The translations under genes and the position numbers were made by a program. Below are positions 1-11,400 of a stretch of DNA of 64,000 nt, piece after piece (position 1 is the first letter of the stretch; every line of letters starts with the position of its first letter). A model generated the notes under the pieces. It searched no databases. It saw nothing but the letters and a program-made list of their open reading frames with translations, and was not told where the DNA came from. Source of the DNA: Clostridium frigidicarnis (GTDB taxonomy: Bacteria > Bacillota > Clostridia > Clostridiales > Clostridiaceae); NCBI RefSeq assembly GCF_900111985.1, contig NZ_FOKI01000008.1:119380-183379 (forward strand). The letters are read 5' to 3'.

Positions 1-109
1 TACTTTCTTGGATACAAAATATATCTGCATCTACTTCTTTGAAGTAATCTAAAAATCCTTTTGTTACACAAGCTCTAATCCCATTGACATTCCATGATAT
101 TAATTTCAT
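1..109 (-). CDS. exoA: Exodeoxyribonuclease III, N-terminal fragment
   Basis: The first 36 residues of a minus-strand gene that runs off the left edge. They begin [13 protein letters not shown] and reach FCIQES, which are the first conserved blocks of the exonuclease III/AP endonuclease family. The Asn of WNVNG and the Glu of QES belong to the metal-binding active site. The family removes abasic sites and trims 3' ends in base excision repair. The ATG is preceded by AGGAG at about 7 bases. The remainder lies outside the window, so integrity cannot be judged. Confidence 0.88.
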   Translation of the reverse strand, partial: MKLISWNVNGIRACVTKGFLDYFKEVDADIFCIQES

Positions 110-310
110 AACTCTCTCCTCCCTGACTATATGTTTATATACTTTAGATTATATCCTATATGTATTAAGCTTCACAACTTATGTAAATATTTTCATAGAA
201 ATTTCTACTTTTTTAAACTTTTATTCATTATTATTTAATATAATCTTATATTGATTTTATTTATTAGTTAAAGTAATATAAATATAAAATATTTTTTCTT
301 TTTTATATGT

Positions 311-339
311 AAATACTTTTTATATTGTATAAAGTATTT
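311..339. promoter_or_regulatory. Inverted repeat upstream of the UPF0303 gene, possible operator
   Basis: Near-perfect inverted repeat with arms AAATACTTT and AAAGTATTT flanking a TATA-TTG-TATA centre, about 40 bases before the next start codon and overlapping where its promoter should lie. It may be a binding site for a dimeric repressor. The regulator is not identifiable, and in such AT-rich DNA a chance palindrome is possible. Confidence 0.3.
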
Positions 340-377
340 AATAAAGAGAAGAAGTGCATTAATCACCGGGAGGCTTT

Positions 378-851
378 ATGGAAACTTTAGAGTATAAACT
401 AAGAATAATAGAAGCAGATGAAAGAGAGCTTATTTTCAAGGAATTTACTAATGAAACAGCCTTGGATATTGGACTAAAACTTATTGAAAAAGGCAGAAGT
501 TTAGATAAGCCTATTACTATAGACATATCTAAAAATGGTCATGAAATTTTTCATTACTCCTTTGATGGTACCTCTCCTGACAACGATAGTTGGATTACTA
601 GAAAAAATAATATTGTAAATAGATTTTATAAAAGTTCTCTTTATATTGGTTTAAAACTTAAAATATCCAATAAAACTTTAGAAGAGAAATATTTGCTTTC
701 ACCTAATGAATATGCCCCTTATGGTGGAGCATTTCCTTTAACTTTAGAAAATGTAGGAGTTATAGGTACAATTACAGTATCCGGACTTGCTCAAGAAGAT
801 GATCATAATTTAGTAGTAGATACTATTAGAGAGTATTTGCTTGGTCATTAA
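378..851 (+). CDS. UPF0303 / HbpS-like (GlcG-fold) heme-degrading domain protein
   Basis: A 157-residue cytoplasmic protein that matches the COG4702/UPF0303 family over its whole length. Visible family features are the central [13 protein letters not shown] block, the [10 protein letters not shown] block and the [11 protein letters not shown] block near the C terminus. The fold is related to HbpS and GlcG, where relatives bind heme. The biochemical role of UPF0303 members is not settled, so heme binding is only a family-based suggestion. The ATG follows a good GGGAGG site at 6 bases. It is one of the few plus-strand genes, with its own terminator directly after the stop, so it is probably monocistronic. 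Confidence 0.85.
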   Translation: METLEYKLRIIEADERELIFKEFTNETALDIGLKLIEKGRSLDKPITIDISKNGHEIFHYSFDGTSPDNDSWITRKNNIVNRFYKSSLYIGLKLKISNKTLEEKYLLSPNEYAPYGGAFPLTLENVGVIGTITVSGLAQEDDHNLVVDTIREYLLGH

Positions 852-856
852 GGGGT

Positions 857-925
857 AAGTGAGGCCTAATCAACATAAACTAGCTGTTTGTCAGATAGTT
901 TACTCTCGCTTAGACCTCACTTTTC
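857..925 (+). terminator. Long hairpin terminator after the UPF0303 gene
   Basis: Outer stem AAGTGAGGCCTAA pairs with TTAGACCTCACTT (with G-U pairs), and inside it AAACTAGCTG pairs with CAGATAGTTT. A T-rich tail (TTTTCTTT) follows on the plus strand. Part of the right half recurs at about 1042-1062. Confidence 0.75.
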
Positions 926-1209
926 TTTAAAGAATTCTTTATATTAAAAAAATGCCCTTTAAAATTTTAACAGATATAATATTTTTTACTAAGAATACTT
1001 ATAATTTATCTGATGACTATCAAATGAGAATTCGTTCTATGTGATAGTTTACTAACGCTTATCATTCTATTATTGTTATGAGAATCTTCATATGAAATAA
1101 AACTTAATGTAAAGTGTAGTTAATTTTTCTAAGTAACGTAAAGAAAATTTTCCTTAATTGTCACTTCTCAATTATCAATTAATATAGCATCTTCACTTTT
1201 ACTCTAAGA
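926..1209. other. Intergenic, contains a partial copy of the preceding hairpin element
   Basis: No coding sequence seen. GATAGTTTACT-(A/C)-(A/T)-CGCTTA at about 1042-1062 matches the right arm of the hairpin at 893-912, and it has its own partner (GACTATCA near 1015-1024). This looks like a second, diverged member of a small hairpin repeat family. Confidence 0.4.
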
Positions 1210-1244
1210 AAACTTGATTGATAATTTCTCACTTAAACAAGTTT
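1210..1244 (-). terminator. Weak hairpin at the end of the ECF transporter operon
   Basis: AAACTTG pairs with CAAGTTT across a 20-base loop, overlapping the stop of the S-component gene. TTTTCTT follows on the minus strand. A plausible but weak intrinsic terminator. Confidence 0.35.
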
Positions 1245-1947
1245 ATCGTTCCATTAATCCATACTTTACTTTTACTCGTTGAAGCTTACTTCCCCATGAG
1301 TCTGATAATAAATATAAAAATATAACTGTGCATAATCCATGGGTAAAATCAAACCAAAAACTTGATATGTATAATGAGCCAAATGCCTTCCATGAAAACT
1401 CATTAATAAATCCTGTTGCAGCCCAAATGTTCATTATCCACCCAAAGAAAAATCCACATAACATTCCAAATGTACATAACTTCCACTTTTCATTTAAAAA
1501 ATTATGTTTAGATAAAATTCCTGCAATAAAACCTATTGCACCCCAACAAAACATTTGCCAAGGTGTCCATGGCCCTTGTCCAAAAAATAAATTTGAAGAT
1601 ATTGCAGCTACAGCCCCAGTTACAAATCCTGCTTCTGGACCAAAAACCATAGCAGTAATAATAATAATAGCTGATGTAGGCTTAAAGCTTGGTATGGGAG
1701 CAAAAGCTACTCTCCCAATACACGCTATAGCAGCCATTATTGCTAGAGGTATCCATTCTCTTGCTTTTGGCTTTTTCATTTCATACATCATTAAAAATGG
1801 TATCATTGCAAGGACAATAAATATTACACTTATTACACCATAATTTCTATTATCAACTATAGTATAAATCATTAAAGTAACTGGAAATATAATTGTTATA
1901 AACAATGCAGCTAATTTTATTCTTTTACTTCTATTGCTGATTTGCAT
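1243..1947 (-). CDS. ECF transporter S component (probable cobalamin-specific)
   Basis: A 234-residue protein with about six hydrophobic helices, the size and pattern of a substrate-binding S component of an energy-coupling factor transporter. The central stretch GRVAFAPIPSFKP and FFGQGPWTPWQMF is typical of one S-component family. Nothing in the sequence alone proves the substrate. Cobalamin is inferred because the operon lies downstream of a B12 riboswitch and includes DUF4430 proteins. It is the last gene of the operon. Its ATG lies 31 bases inside the ATPase gene, preceded by AAGGATG, so translation is likely coupled. Alternatives are another tetrapyrrole or a cobalamin precursor. Confidence 0.8.
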   Translation of the reverse strand: MQISNRSKRIKLAALFITIIFPVTLMIYTIVDNRNYGVISVIFIVLAMIPFLMMYEMKKPKAREWIPLAIMAAIACIGRVAFAPIPSFKPTSAIIIITAMVFGPEAGFVTGAVAAISSNLFFGQGPWTPWQMFCWGAIGFIAGILSKHNFLNEKWKLCTFGMLCGFFFGWIMNIWAATGFINEFSWKAFGSLYISSFWFDFTHGLCTVIFLYLLSDSWGSKLQRVKVKYGLMER

Positions 1948-3605
1948 ATATCTATCACATCCTTACATGTAACTGCATTGACATTAATATGCCTTGCCAT
2001 TCTATTGGCTGCAGTTGTATAAAATCTATTATTTGCAAAAAAAGTTTTTGGCGCTCCTTCTGATACAATATTGCCATCAAAGAACAATGCACATCTATCA
2101 GAGTATATTGCACTAAACTCTATATCATGGGTTACCATTATAATTGTAATCCCTTGTTTTTTTAAACCTATTAATATGTTCCCAAGCTCTTCTCTTGCAT
2201 AAATATCTAGTCCCTTTGTAGGTTCATCTAAAAGAATTATTTTAGGCTTTAATAACATTATTTTAGCCATTGCAGCCTTTTGCATCTCTCCACCACTTAA
2301 ATCATAAGGATGTTGATCTAAAAAGGTATCTATATCAAATATTTTTGATATTTCTATAACATTCTCTAAAGCCTCTTTTTTATCTATATTAGAATTATAA
2401 TATACATCTAAAAGATCTTCTCTTAATGTATTAAATAGAAATAAACTTTCAGGGTTTTGAGGCAAAACTGCCATGTTTTCTTTAAATAAAGAACCATTCT
2501 TATATTTTTTTATATCTATGCCATTTACTAAAACCTTTCCCTTTAAAGGCTTTTTTTCATAAGATATAACTGAAAGGGTTGTTGTTTTTCCTGCTCCATT
2601 CCCGCCAAGTATGCAATATATTTCTCCTTTTGATACTTTTAATGAAACATTTCTTAATACGGGTTCCTGATTTTTATCATACTTAAACCACACATCTTTA
2701 AGTTCAATGACAGAGTTTTCATGGTTCTTTAAAGTACTTTTATCTATTGTTGCAGTTATCTCATTAAGTGTATTTATATTTATAAAGTTATCTATCCAAG
2801 CTCTACCCTCTTTTACTGTTAGTGGACACTTGTTTCCAACTTGTATTTCTTTATATATTCTTGTTGGAGTTGGCAACGAATTAAACATTGAATGTTTTGT
2901 TTCAATTAATTCTCTTACTACACTTTGGCATGTATCAAAACATAAAATCTCTGAATTATCCATAACCAATATCCTGTCAGCCAACGAAAATACCTCTTCT
3001 AATTCATGCTCCGTCATTATAATGGTTGTTCCAAGCTCTTTATTTATCTTTGTTATAGTGTGAATAAAATCTCTTGATGCTATAGGATCTAGCTGTGATG
3101 TTGGTTCATCCAATATAATAACTTTAGGTTCCATCACCATTATTGATGCTAAATTTAATAATTGCTTTTGCCCTCCTGATAATTCACTTGTGTTTTTTCT
3201 AAACCATCCTTGTATTCCAAAAAAACTTGCCATTTCTGCAACTTTTCTTCTTATGGTTTCTGTATCAACGCCCATATTTTCTAATCCAAAAGCTAGTTCA
3301 TGCCAAACTTTATCCGTAACTATTTGAGCATTACAATCCTGCATTACATATCCTATTTCAGAAGCTGTTGTAACCTCTCTATGGAGATTTAAATCTATTC
3401 CACAATATTTAATTATGCCAGACCTATTTCCATGGGGAGTTATTTCTGGTTTCATATGTTTTAATAAAGTTGTTTTTCCACATCCCGATTTTCCACATAC
3501 TAATATAAACTCTCCTTCATTGATTTCTATGTTTATATTGCTTAACACCTTTCTATTTTGTTTAGGATATGAAAAATTGAGTTTTTCTATTTTAATGATT
3601 TCCAT
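1917..3605 (-). CDS. ECF transporter ATPase with two fused ABC domains
   Basis: A 562-residue protein with two complete ABC ATPase domains. Domain 1 (about residues 3-240) has Walker A GKSGCGKTT, signature LSGGQKQ and Walker B VIILDEPTSQLD. Domain 2 (about 300-540) has Walker A GGNGAGKTT, signature LSGGEMQ and Walker B IILLDEPTKGLD. Fused A-A' ATPases power ECF-type vitamin and metal importers. All catalytic motifs are intact in both halves. It starts 19 bases inside the end of the T-component gene, with GGAGG 7 bases before the ATG, and overlaps the S component by 31 bases. This arrangement suggests one dedicated ECF module and not a shared one. Confidence 0.92.
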   Translation of the reverse strand: MEIIKIEKLNFSYPKQNRKVLSNINIEINEGEFILVCGKSGCGKTTLLKHMKPEITPHGNRSGIIKYCGIDLNLHREVTTASEIGYVMQDCNAQIVTDKVWHELAFGLENMGVDTETIRRKVAEMASFFGIQGWFRKNTSELSGGQKQLLNLASIMVMEPKVIILDEPTSQLDPIASRDFIHTITKINKELGTTIIMTEHELEEVFSLADRILVMDNSEILCFDTCQSVVRELIETKHSMFNSLPTPTRIYKEIQVGNKCPLTVKEGRAWIDNFININTLNEITATIDKSTLKNHENSVIELKDVWFKYDKNQEPVLRNVSLKVSKGEIYCILGGNGAGKTTTLSVISYEKKPLKGKVLVNGIDIKKYKNGSLFKENMAVLPQNPESLFLFNTLREDLLDVYYNSNIDKKEALENVIEISKIFDIDTFLDQHPYDLSGGEMQKAAMAKIMLLKPKIILLDEPTKGLDIYAREELGNILIGLKKQGITIIMVTHDIEFSAIYSDRCALFFDGNIVSEGAPKTFFANNRFYTTAANRMARHINVNAVTCKDVIDICKSAIEVKE

Positions 3606-4465
3606 TTTATTGCCTCCATAATCTCTAAAAAAATAGGTGTTGTGTTTAATACTAAAAATGTAGTATATATAAAAATTGCCTTTATACTAAAGTTTATTTT
3701 TGCTACTCTTGGATAAAAAGATAATTTTCCAAAACCTAAACCATATCCAATAAAACATACTATAAAGCATATAATTATGAAAATTAACATAATAAAATCT
3801 TGTCTGTTAAAAATGAAAATTGAAAAGGTAGTTCTTTTTTTTACTCCATATCCTCTAGCCCTCATTGAATCTGATGTTTCAACACCTTCCTCTAGTGCCC
3901 ATGTAACCAATATAGATAATATTCTCATAGAACCTTTTATTCTAGCTATTAAATTTCCACTAGTACAATCAAACCCTATTGTTCTTTGTGCTGCTGCTAT
4001 AATTTTTGTTTGATTTATAAGCTTTGGTATTAATTTCAAAGTCATACTTATCATCAATGCAATAGATGGTATAAACTTTCCAAAAATATATATTACCTCA
4101 TCAGATGTTATTATAGTGTTATAACAACTAAACCACATTATAACCGATAGCATCATTGCAGCAGACATTATTCCGTATTTTATTGACTCATATGTTATAG
4201 GGTTTCCCCTAAAATAAAATAATAAAGTTGCTCCCCTATGAGTAAATATAGGATTAGCTAATGCTATGAATATAAACATTGGAATACCAAATAGAATGTT
4301 AAGTTTTAATGCTTTTTCTCCATTTATAAGTAGCGCATATATTATAGAACTAATAAGAGATATACCTACAAATATTGGATGCATAAAAAGCATTGAAAAA
4401 ATTAATATAATGGTAAAGTACGAAAAACTAACTATTGGATGATAATTTGAAAATGCTTTTTCCAT
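3587..4465 (-). CDS. ECF transporter transmembrane T component (CbiQ/EcfT family)
   Basis: A membrane protein of about 292 residues with five or six hydrophobic segments and a cytoplasmic region carrying the EcfT coupling motif (MRARGYG). The T component links the ATPases to the S component. I chose the ATG at 4465 over an upstream in-frame codon because AAGGAA lies 6 bases before it and because it forms a TAATG overlap with the stop of the lipoprotein gene. That overlap indicates translational coupling between the DUF4430 lipoprotein and the transporter, which is the best evidence that they act together. Confidence 0.88.
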   Translation of the reverse strand: MEKAFSNYHPIVSFSYFTIILIFSMLFMHPIFVGISLISSIIYALLINGEKALKLNILFGIPMFIFIALANPIFTHRGATLLFYFRGNPITYESIKYGIMSAAMMLSVIMWFSCYNTIITSDEVIYIFGKFIPSIALMISMTLKLIPKLINQTKIIAAAQRTIGFDCTSGNLIARIKGSMRILSILVTWALEEGVETSDSMRARGYGVKKRTTFSIFIFNRQDFIMLIFIIICFIVCFIGYGLGFGKLSFYPRVAKINFSIKAIFIYTTFLVLNTTPIFLEIMEAIKWKSLK

Positions 4466-5217
4466 TACTTTTCCTTCTCTCTTATATCTTCTCCTAGCCA
4501 ATGCTGTCCAAGGTCCTCCCCTAAATCACAGGTATAATTCCATTGAATAACATCTCCTGGTTTAACTTTATATGATCCACATCCATAGTTTGGATACCAA
4601 TCATTTACACAATACATCCATCCACTCCATCTTCCACCGTCAAATTCATATAAGTTATCAATACCTTGAATATATATAGTAGTTGCGACACCATTATACT
4701 CCATATGTATCTTTTTACTTTTAACAATTCTTTGAAGAATATCATATACAGTATCTCCCTTTTTAATTTTCATAGTAGTAACTGGTAAAATAACTCCATC
4801 TGAAGGTAAATGACTAAATTCAGGTTTCTTATTTACTCCTGTATTTATAGCTGTATCACATCTAATTGTAATTGTACATGTGTTATCATCAGATGATTTT
4901 TTAGATTCATCATTTGATTTAGAGTTACTTGTACTATTTTTTTTAGATGATGTTTTCTTATTTTTAGAATTTGATGTTTCCTTTGCAGGTGATTTATCCT
5001 CAGTAGAGTTGTCTACAGATTCTTTCTCTGACTCACCTTCACCAGAACTATTTTCTTCAACATTACTCTTATCTGAATCTGCATTTGTTGAATCACTAGC
5101 TACATCAGAACTTTCTGGTACATTAAGCTCTGGTATTTCTACTTTATTTAAACCGCATCCAACAAATGAAAACATAAATATAACTATCAATAAAACATTG
5201 ACTATTTTCTTTTTCAC
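4465..5217 (-). CDS. DUF4430 (transcobalamin-like C-terminal domain) lipoprotein
   Basis: A 250-residue protein starting with GTG. An N-terminal hydrophobic segment ends in the lipobox FVGC, so the protein should be a lipoprotein on the outer face of the membrane. Residues about 28-110 form a low-complexity Ser/Asp/Glu/Lys/Asn linker. Residues about 112-245 are a DUF4430 domain with the hallmark GWMYCVND, the preceding GGRWSG and the closing KPGDVIQWNYT strand. DUF4430 corresponds to the beta domain of intrinsic factor and transcobalamin. Its stop codon overlaps the EcfT start. The likely role is the membrane-proximal cobalamin receptor that feeds the ECF S component. Ligand identity is inferred from domain and context. 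Confidence 0.85.
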   Translation of the reverse strand: MKKKIVNVLLIVIFMFSFVGCGLNKVEIPELNVPESSDVASDSTNADSDKSNVEENSSGEGESEKESVDNSTEDKSPAKETSNSKNKKTSSKKNSTSNSKSNDESKKSSDDNTCTITIRCDTAINTGVNKKPEFSHLPSDGVILPVTTMKIKKGDTVYDILQRIVKSKKIHMEYNGVATTIYIQGIDNLYEFDGGRWSGWMYCVNDWYPNYGCGSYKVKPGDVIQWNYTCDLGEDLGQHWLGEDIREKEK

Positions 5218-5321
5218 TTATATCACTCCCAATTTTTCATTCAATTCATTTCATTACCAATACTCTAACTTATTATAATTTAAAAGATAATCAGCAAACT
5301 TTAAATTAAGCTTTTCAAAAT

Positions 5322-5357
5322 TTCAGATTAAGTTTATTTAAACAAACTTAATCTGAA
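5322..5357. terminator. Hairpin between the giant surface-protein gene and the lipoprotein gene
   Basis: Perfect 14-bp stem TTCAGATTAAGTTT / AAACTTAATCTGAA, extended by AAGC/GCTT outside it. The tail on the minus strand (ATTTTGAAAAG) is not a strong U-tract. It could reduce, but not abolish, transcription from the giant gene into the transporter genes, or it could mark a separate promoter downstream. Confidence 0.5.
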
Positions 5358-5413
5358 GCTTTGAATCACTTAATTAATTGATAAACGCTAAACATTACCA
5401 ATAAATAATCACA

Positions 5414-8400
5414 TTATTTTTTCTTTTTCATAAACAATACAATACCTATATTAGAAATTAAAGTTAAACCTACGAGCCCTCCTATTGCCTTATTCATATT
5501 GCTACTATAAAGATTTTTAAATTCACCTATAGCTTCTCTTAAATCTCCATTATTTTCTTTTAAAGCATCTATCATTTCCTTGTCATAATTAATATCCTCT
5601 GAAGATTCTTCATCTGAATCTTCATCCTCATCTTCATCTTCCCCATTTGAATCCTCAGAATTTACACTATTTGAGCTACCTCTATTTATATTTTTTAAGC
5701 CCTTTCTATTAGAATTACTTCCACTATCCTCACTATTAGAATTAGTATTAGACTCTTTATTGATATTGTCGTTATCATTTACTTCTACATTGTTGTCATC
5801 TTTATTATCATTATCTGGTTTATTTTCGGTAGATGGCTTGTCTTCTTTATCTATTTCTATAATGCTATATAAAGAAAAATCTTTAGTTTTAAATACTACA
5901 TTCTTACCATCCACTTTAAAATCAAGTTCTTTTACACTTCCATCTTCAAACAGTTTTACTACTTTTATTATTTTATTATCCTTAATAACATAATCCTCTG
6001 GTAATGTTATAGATACACTTACATAATCCTTAGGCTCTATTACTTTACCATCAGCTTCTATTTTAATGTCATATAAAGAAATAAGATTAGAGGTACTGTT
6101 AATTTTGCTTAATATTTGTTTTGCACTTGTATACTTTGACTCATCATCTTTTATTATATTTTTTACATTTAATATACTGTTTTCTGGTAAAATTCCTTTG
6201 TTGAAATTAACTTTTATGTTATTGTCATTATTTTTTATCTCTAAATTTTCTGAAGGTCTTTTCTTTAAATTCTTTACAGCATCATCAAGTTCGTTCAAAT
6301 AATCTTCCATTGTTTTAAAATACTTTTTAAGTTTATCTTTATTTGTTTCTTTTTCTATGTCTTTTTCATTTGCTCCCATATATTTTTCCATCTTTTGGAT
6401 TACAGTTTTTAACTTATTATGACTTTCCTCAGTATAATCTACATCTTTATATTCTTTTACTTCTTTTAAACAATCTTTTAATTCTTTAAGTTTATTTGAA
6501 CATTTAACTTTTATTTCTTCTTCTAATCCATTAATTGCTTTATCAATATCATTTATATATTTTTCTATCTTTTCTAATGTTTTATCTAAACCTTTTAAAT
6601 CTCCATTGTCTATTTCTTTTTGTAACTTATCTAAATCTTTTTCAGCATCCTTAACTAAATCTTTTAATTTTTTAAAACTGTCTTTTGTATAATCACTTTC
6701 TTTATACTCATTTCCACTTTTTATTTTATCTTTTAAAGTTTTAATTTTTTTATTACATTGCTCTTTCATTTCTTCTTTATTTTTACTCTCTGAAGATACG
6801 TCACTCATATCATATAGTTTCTTTTTACCTTCACAAAATCTTTTATAAGCTACTAATGTATATAAAGATTGTTCTGTTGCCATTCCATTAGGTACATTTT
6901 TAGGATGTTCAAATGCTCCATTACTATTTTTATATTCCATAACGGTTGATAATAAATCTCCATTTTCTTTTACAAATCCGTTTTCTTTATCCATTATATC
7001 TTTACCTAAAGCTGTTAATGCAACTATTACTTGAGCAGGACTTTGAACATTTTCTCCTGACCAATCTGATTTATATCCTCCATTATCAAGCTGAATTTTA
7101 GATAGTATTTTTAATGATGAATCTACTGCATTTTTTACATCACTACGATGAGTATAATTTGATAAAGCTTGTAAAGTCATTGCTGTCATATCCACATCTG
7201 CATTCTTTGCATTTTCAAATAATGAAAATCCACCATCTTTTGTTTTATATTTCATTATTTCTTTTATTAAACTCTCTCTAGTATTTATTGCATTTTTTGG
7301 TTCTGAATATTCATTTGTATCTAAAGCTATTAATGCAAAAACTGGTCCGTTTAATCCTTGTTTATTTACGTCTTCGTAGTTAAATAAAATATTTATTAAA
7401 TTATATCCTCCAACATTAGTAGGATCTTTTCCTATAGATGTTACTGCCAATATTATTCTTTCTAAATCTGTAACTTTTCTAAAATTACCCTTTTGTTTTT
7501 GTACTTCTTTTTCAACACTTTCATAATATTTTTCATAATAACCACTAGGCACACTATATCCACTTCTTGCAAGACCCAATATATACCATTCATTTGAATA
7601 TGTTGGATTTGGGCAACTTTTTAATATCCATTTAGAAGCACCATCAATAGCTTCATCAACATTAACACTTGGCATTACTGGTTTTTCTTCTATTTTCTCT
7701 ATTGCATCATCTATAGAACTTATTTTCTTTTCAATATTCTTTATAAATTCTTTTAATTTATCATTATCAACTTTGTTTATATCTTTATCTATATCCTGTG
7801 ATTCTTTTTCTCCTTCTTCTATAGCATCCTTTAAATTTTTAAATGTTTCTTCTGTGTATTTTTCTTCTTCAAATTCCTTTGCTGATTTTATTTTTTCTTT
7901 TAAATCATTTAACTTTTCTTCACATTGTTTTTTTAAATCTTCGCTGTTTTTTTCTAAATTACTTATACTATTATCTATATTTCTTATAGCTTTTTCTAAA
8001 GTTTCTAGTAAATCTGTTAACTGTTTTTTATTATAAGAATCTATTTCTTCTCCTACTTTATCCATTTCTTTTTTTCCATTATCAATAGACTCTTGCAATA
8101 CTTTAAAAGTTTCTGCTGTATAGTTTTCTTTATTATATTTTTCTGCTTTCTTAATTGAATCTTTAAGTAAATTAATTCTATTAAAACATTGCTTTTTAAG
8201 CTTATTGTTATTTTTTTCCAAATCACTTATAGCTTTATCTATATCTTTTATGTTATTTTTAACTGTTTCTAGCAAACTTTTTAATTTTTCATCACTTAAA
8301 TCTTTTATTGTTTCTTTATCTATATTTCCTACTGTCTCTTCTCCTTTAGATATTGCTTCTTGTAAAGCTTTGAAGCTATCTTCTGTGTAAGTTACTTTAA

Positions 8401-11400
8401 CATATCTTTTCCCTTCAATTATTTTATTTTCAAGTACTTTAATCTTATCTAAGCATTGAGTTTTTAAATCTTTGTTTTCATTATCTTCTTTAACTAATGC
8501 TTTTATAGCATTATCAATTTCTTTTATATGCTTTTCAAAATTACGTGATAATGCTGATAATTCTTCATCTAGCTCGGGTACCCATGTACCTGAATCTCCT
8601 TCTTTTGCAATAGCATTAGCAATAGCAATAATGTTTTTAGTTATTAAATTAGATTTACTATTATAATTCTTAGCTAATGTAGTTGACATCATTCTTCCTA
8701 TTTCTTCATCTGATGGTATGTCAGCTTCTGCACTTTTTATTACTTTTTTTAAATCATTAAAAGATTCACTAGTGTAATCTTCTTCTTTATATTTCTTTGC
8801 CTCTTTTACCTTATCTCTAAGATTAAATATCGTATCTACACAATCTATATCTTGTCCAAAAGCTTTACAAGTATAATAAATTCTAACTACATCTCCATCT
8901 TTTAATGTTCTTCCAGCCATTCCAACATTAGGCCTTGACCCATTAAGACTATACATCCATCCACTTAAATAACCATGATCAAACTCCCCAAGCCATTCTC
9001 CATCAACTTTCATGGAAGCTAAATAAAAATTGTCTCGTATCTCTCCAGTTTTTTTATACTTTATATTTTTTTCTTTTAAAATTCTATCTAAAACTACAGA
9101 TGTAAGTTCTCCATGTTTTATATTTACTTCTGTTGGTGCCATAATATCAGGTTGTCCAAGCACTCTTCTTTCTATAGAAAATGTAACTTTTTCAACTTTA
9201 GTTTGTACCTCTAAAGCTTTAATAGCATTCTCTATTGATTCAATGCTAAGTTGAATTTTATCTATTAAGCTTTGTAATTCTTTCGTGTCTAAATTCTTTA
9301 ACTTATCTTCATATATATTAGCTGATATTACCTTAGCATTTGCTATTGCATCTTTTAATGAATTGAAACTATTTTCTGTATAATCTTCTTTGTTATATTG
9401 TTTTCCTTTTTCTATTTCTTGTTTAAGTGATTTAGCTTCTTCCAAGCATTTATTCTTTAATTCAATATTAGTTTCTTTTAAACTATTTATAACAGCATCT
9501 ATATCATCTTTGTTTTCCCCAACTGTTTTTATTAAACTTTGTAATTCATCTGTACTTAGATTTTTTAATCTATCATCATTTATATTACTTATTGTTTTTT
9601 CGCCATTTATTATTGCACCTTCTAATGCTTTGAAACTATCTTCTGTATAATTTTGTATTTTATATTTTTTTCCTTCTTCTATTTTTTGTTTAAGTGATTT
9701 AGCCTTTTCTAGACATTGATTCTTTAATTCAATACTAGTTTCTTTTAAATTATTTATAGCATTCCCTATACCTTCTATGTTTTCTTCAGCTGTTTTTATT
9801 AAACTTTGCAATTGCTCTTTATTTAAATTTTCTATTTTATCTTCTTCTAAATCGCCTAATGTTTTTTCACCATTTGCTATTGTATCTTTTAACACTTTAA
9901 AACTATCTTCTGTATAATTGTCTTTATTATATTTTTTCCCTTCTTCTATTTTTTGTTTAAGTGATTTAGCTTCTTCTATACATTGTTTCTTTAATTCAGT
10001 ATTAGTTTCTTTTAAATTATTTATAGCTTTATCTATATTTCCTAGATTATTTTCAAATGCATCTAAGAGATTTTGTAACTCATCCTTGCTTAAATCTTTT
10101 ATTTTGTCTTCATCTGTATCACTTATTGTTTTTTCACTATTTGTTATTGCATCTTTTAATAAATTAAAACTATCCTCTGTATAATCTTCTTCTTTATAAG
10201 TTTTTCTTTCTTTAATCTTCTCCCTAAGTGTTTGAAGATATTTTATACATTGGTCTTTTAACTCATTGTCAGCCATATTTACTTTAACTAAATCTTTTAT
10301 AGCATTTTCAATTTCTTCTATATGGTCATCAAACTTCTTTGCTAAATCTGTTAATTCTTTATCTTCATCAATTTTTGAGTCAAAACCCTGCTTGCCTTCA
10401 TGTGTCATCATTTCATTTATTTTTTCATCAGATACTATATCTGCTTTTGAACTTTCTGCTGCTTTAACTAAAGCCTCAAAAGATCTATTGGTATAATCTA
10501 CCTCATTATATTCTTCTGTTTTTTTTATAGTTTCTTTAAGTTTTTCCATGTTATCTAAACAATCTATATCCTGTCCACAGCCTCTACATGTATAATAAAC
10601 TCTAACTACATCACCACTTTTTACTGTTTTTTCTTTAATTTCATCATCAAGTATTAACATATTTTTTTCAACTTTTGCATTACTTCTTAATCCATTAATG
10701 CTATGCATCCAACCACAATATCCGTTGTACTTACCTTGGTCAACAAATCCATTTATATTAGGGGCTTTAATCCTAATATAACCTTCATCAGAATATCTTA
10801 ATTTTATATCTTCCTCTTCTAAAACTCTCTCTAAAACTTCAGATACAGTTTCCCCTTCATTTATATTTACTTCTGTTGGAGATATAATATCTGGTTGTCC
10901 AAGTGTCCTTATTTCTACTGAAAAAGTAATTTTTGCTTCTTCAGATTTTGCATTTAAAGATTTTATAGCATTATCTATTGATAATATACTTACTTCAAGT
11001 TTTTCTATTAAGTCCTGTATATCTTCAGCACTTAATTTTTCTATTTCATCTTCTTTTATATTCCCTATTATTTCGTTACTATTTGTTATTACTTCAGTTA
11101 ATGCCGTGAAACTATCTTCTGTATAATCTTTTTTATTATAGTTTTCTGCTTTTTTTATTATTTCTTTGAATTCTTCAAGTTTTTCTGAGCATTGTTTTTT
11201 TAGCTCATTCTTATTTTCTTCCAAATTACTTTGTTTGTTTTTTTCTAATTTGCTTATAGCTGAATTTATATCTTCTTTAATCTTTTCAGAATCATTTATT
11301 AAACTTTGTAACTCTTCTTCACTTGAATTTTCTATGGCATCATTTTCTAACTTACTTGCTATTTCTTTACCTTTTGTTATTGCTTCAGTTAATGCACTGA

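Noticed and set aside
5414..5480. LPXTG sortase anchor at the end of the giant protein
   Set aside because: The C terminus has a membrane helix and KKKK but no LPXTG or obvious variant before it.
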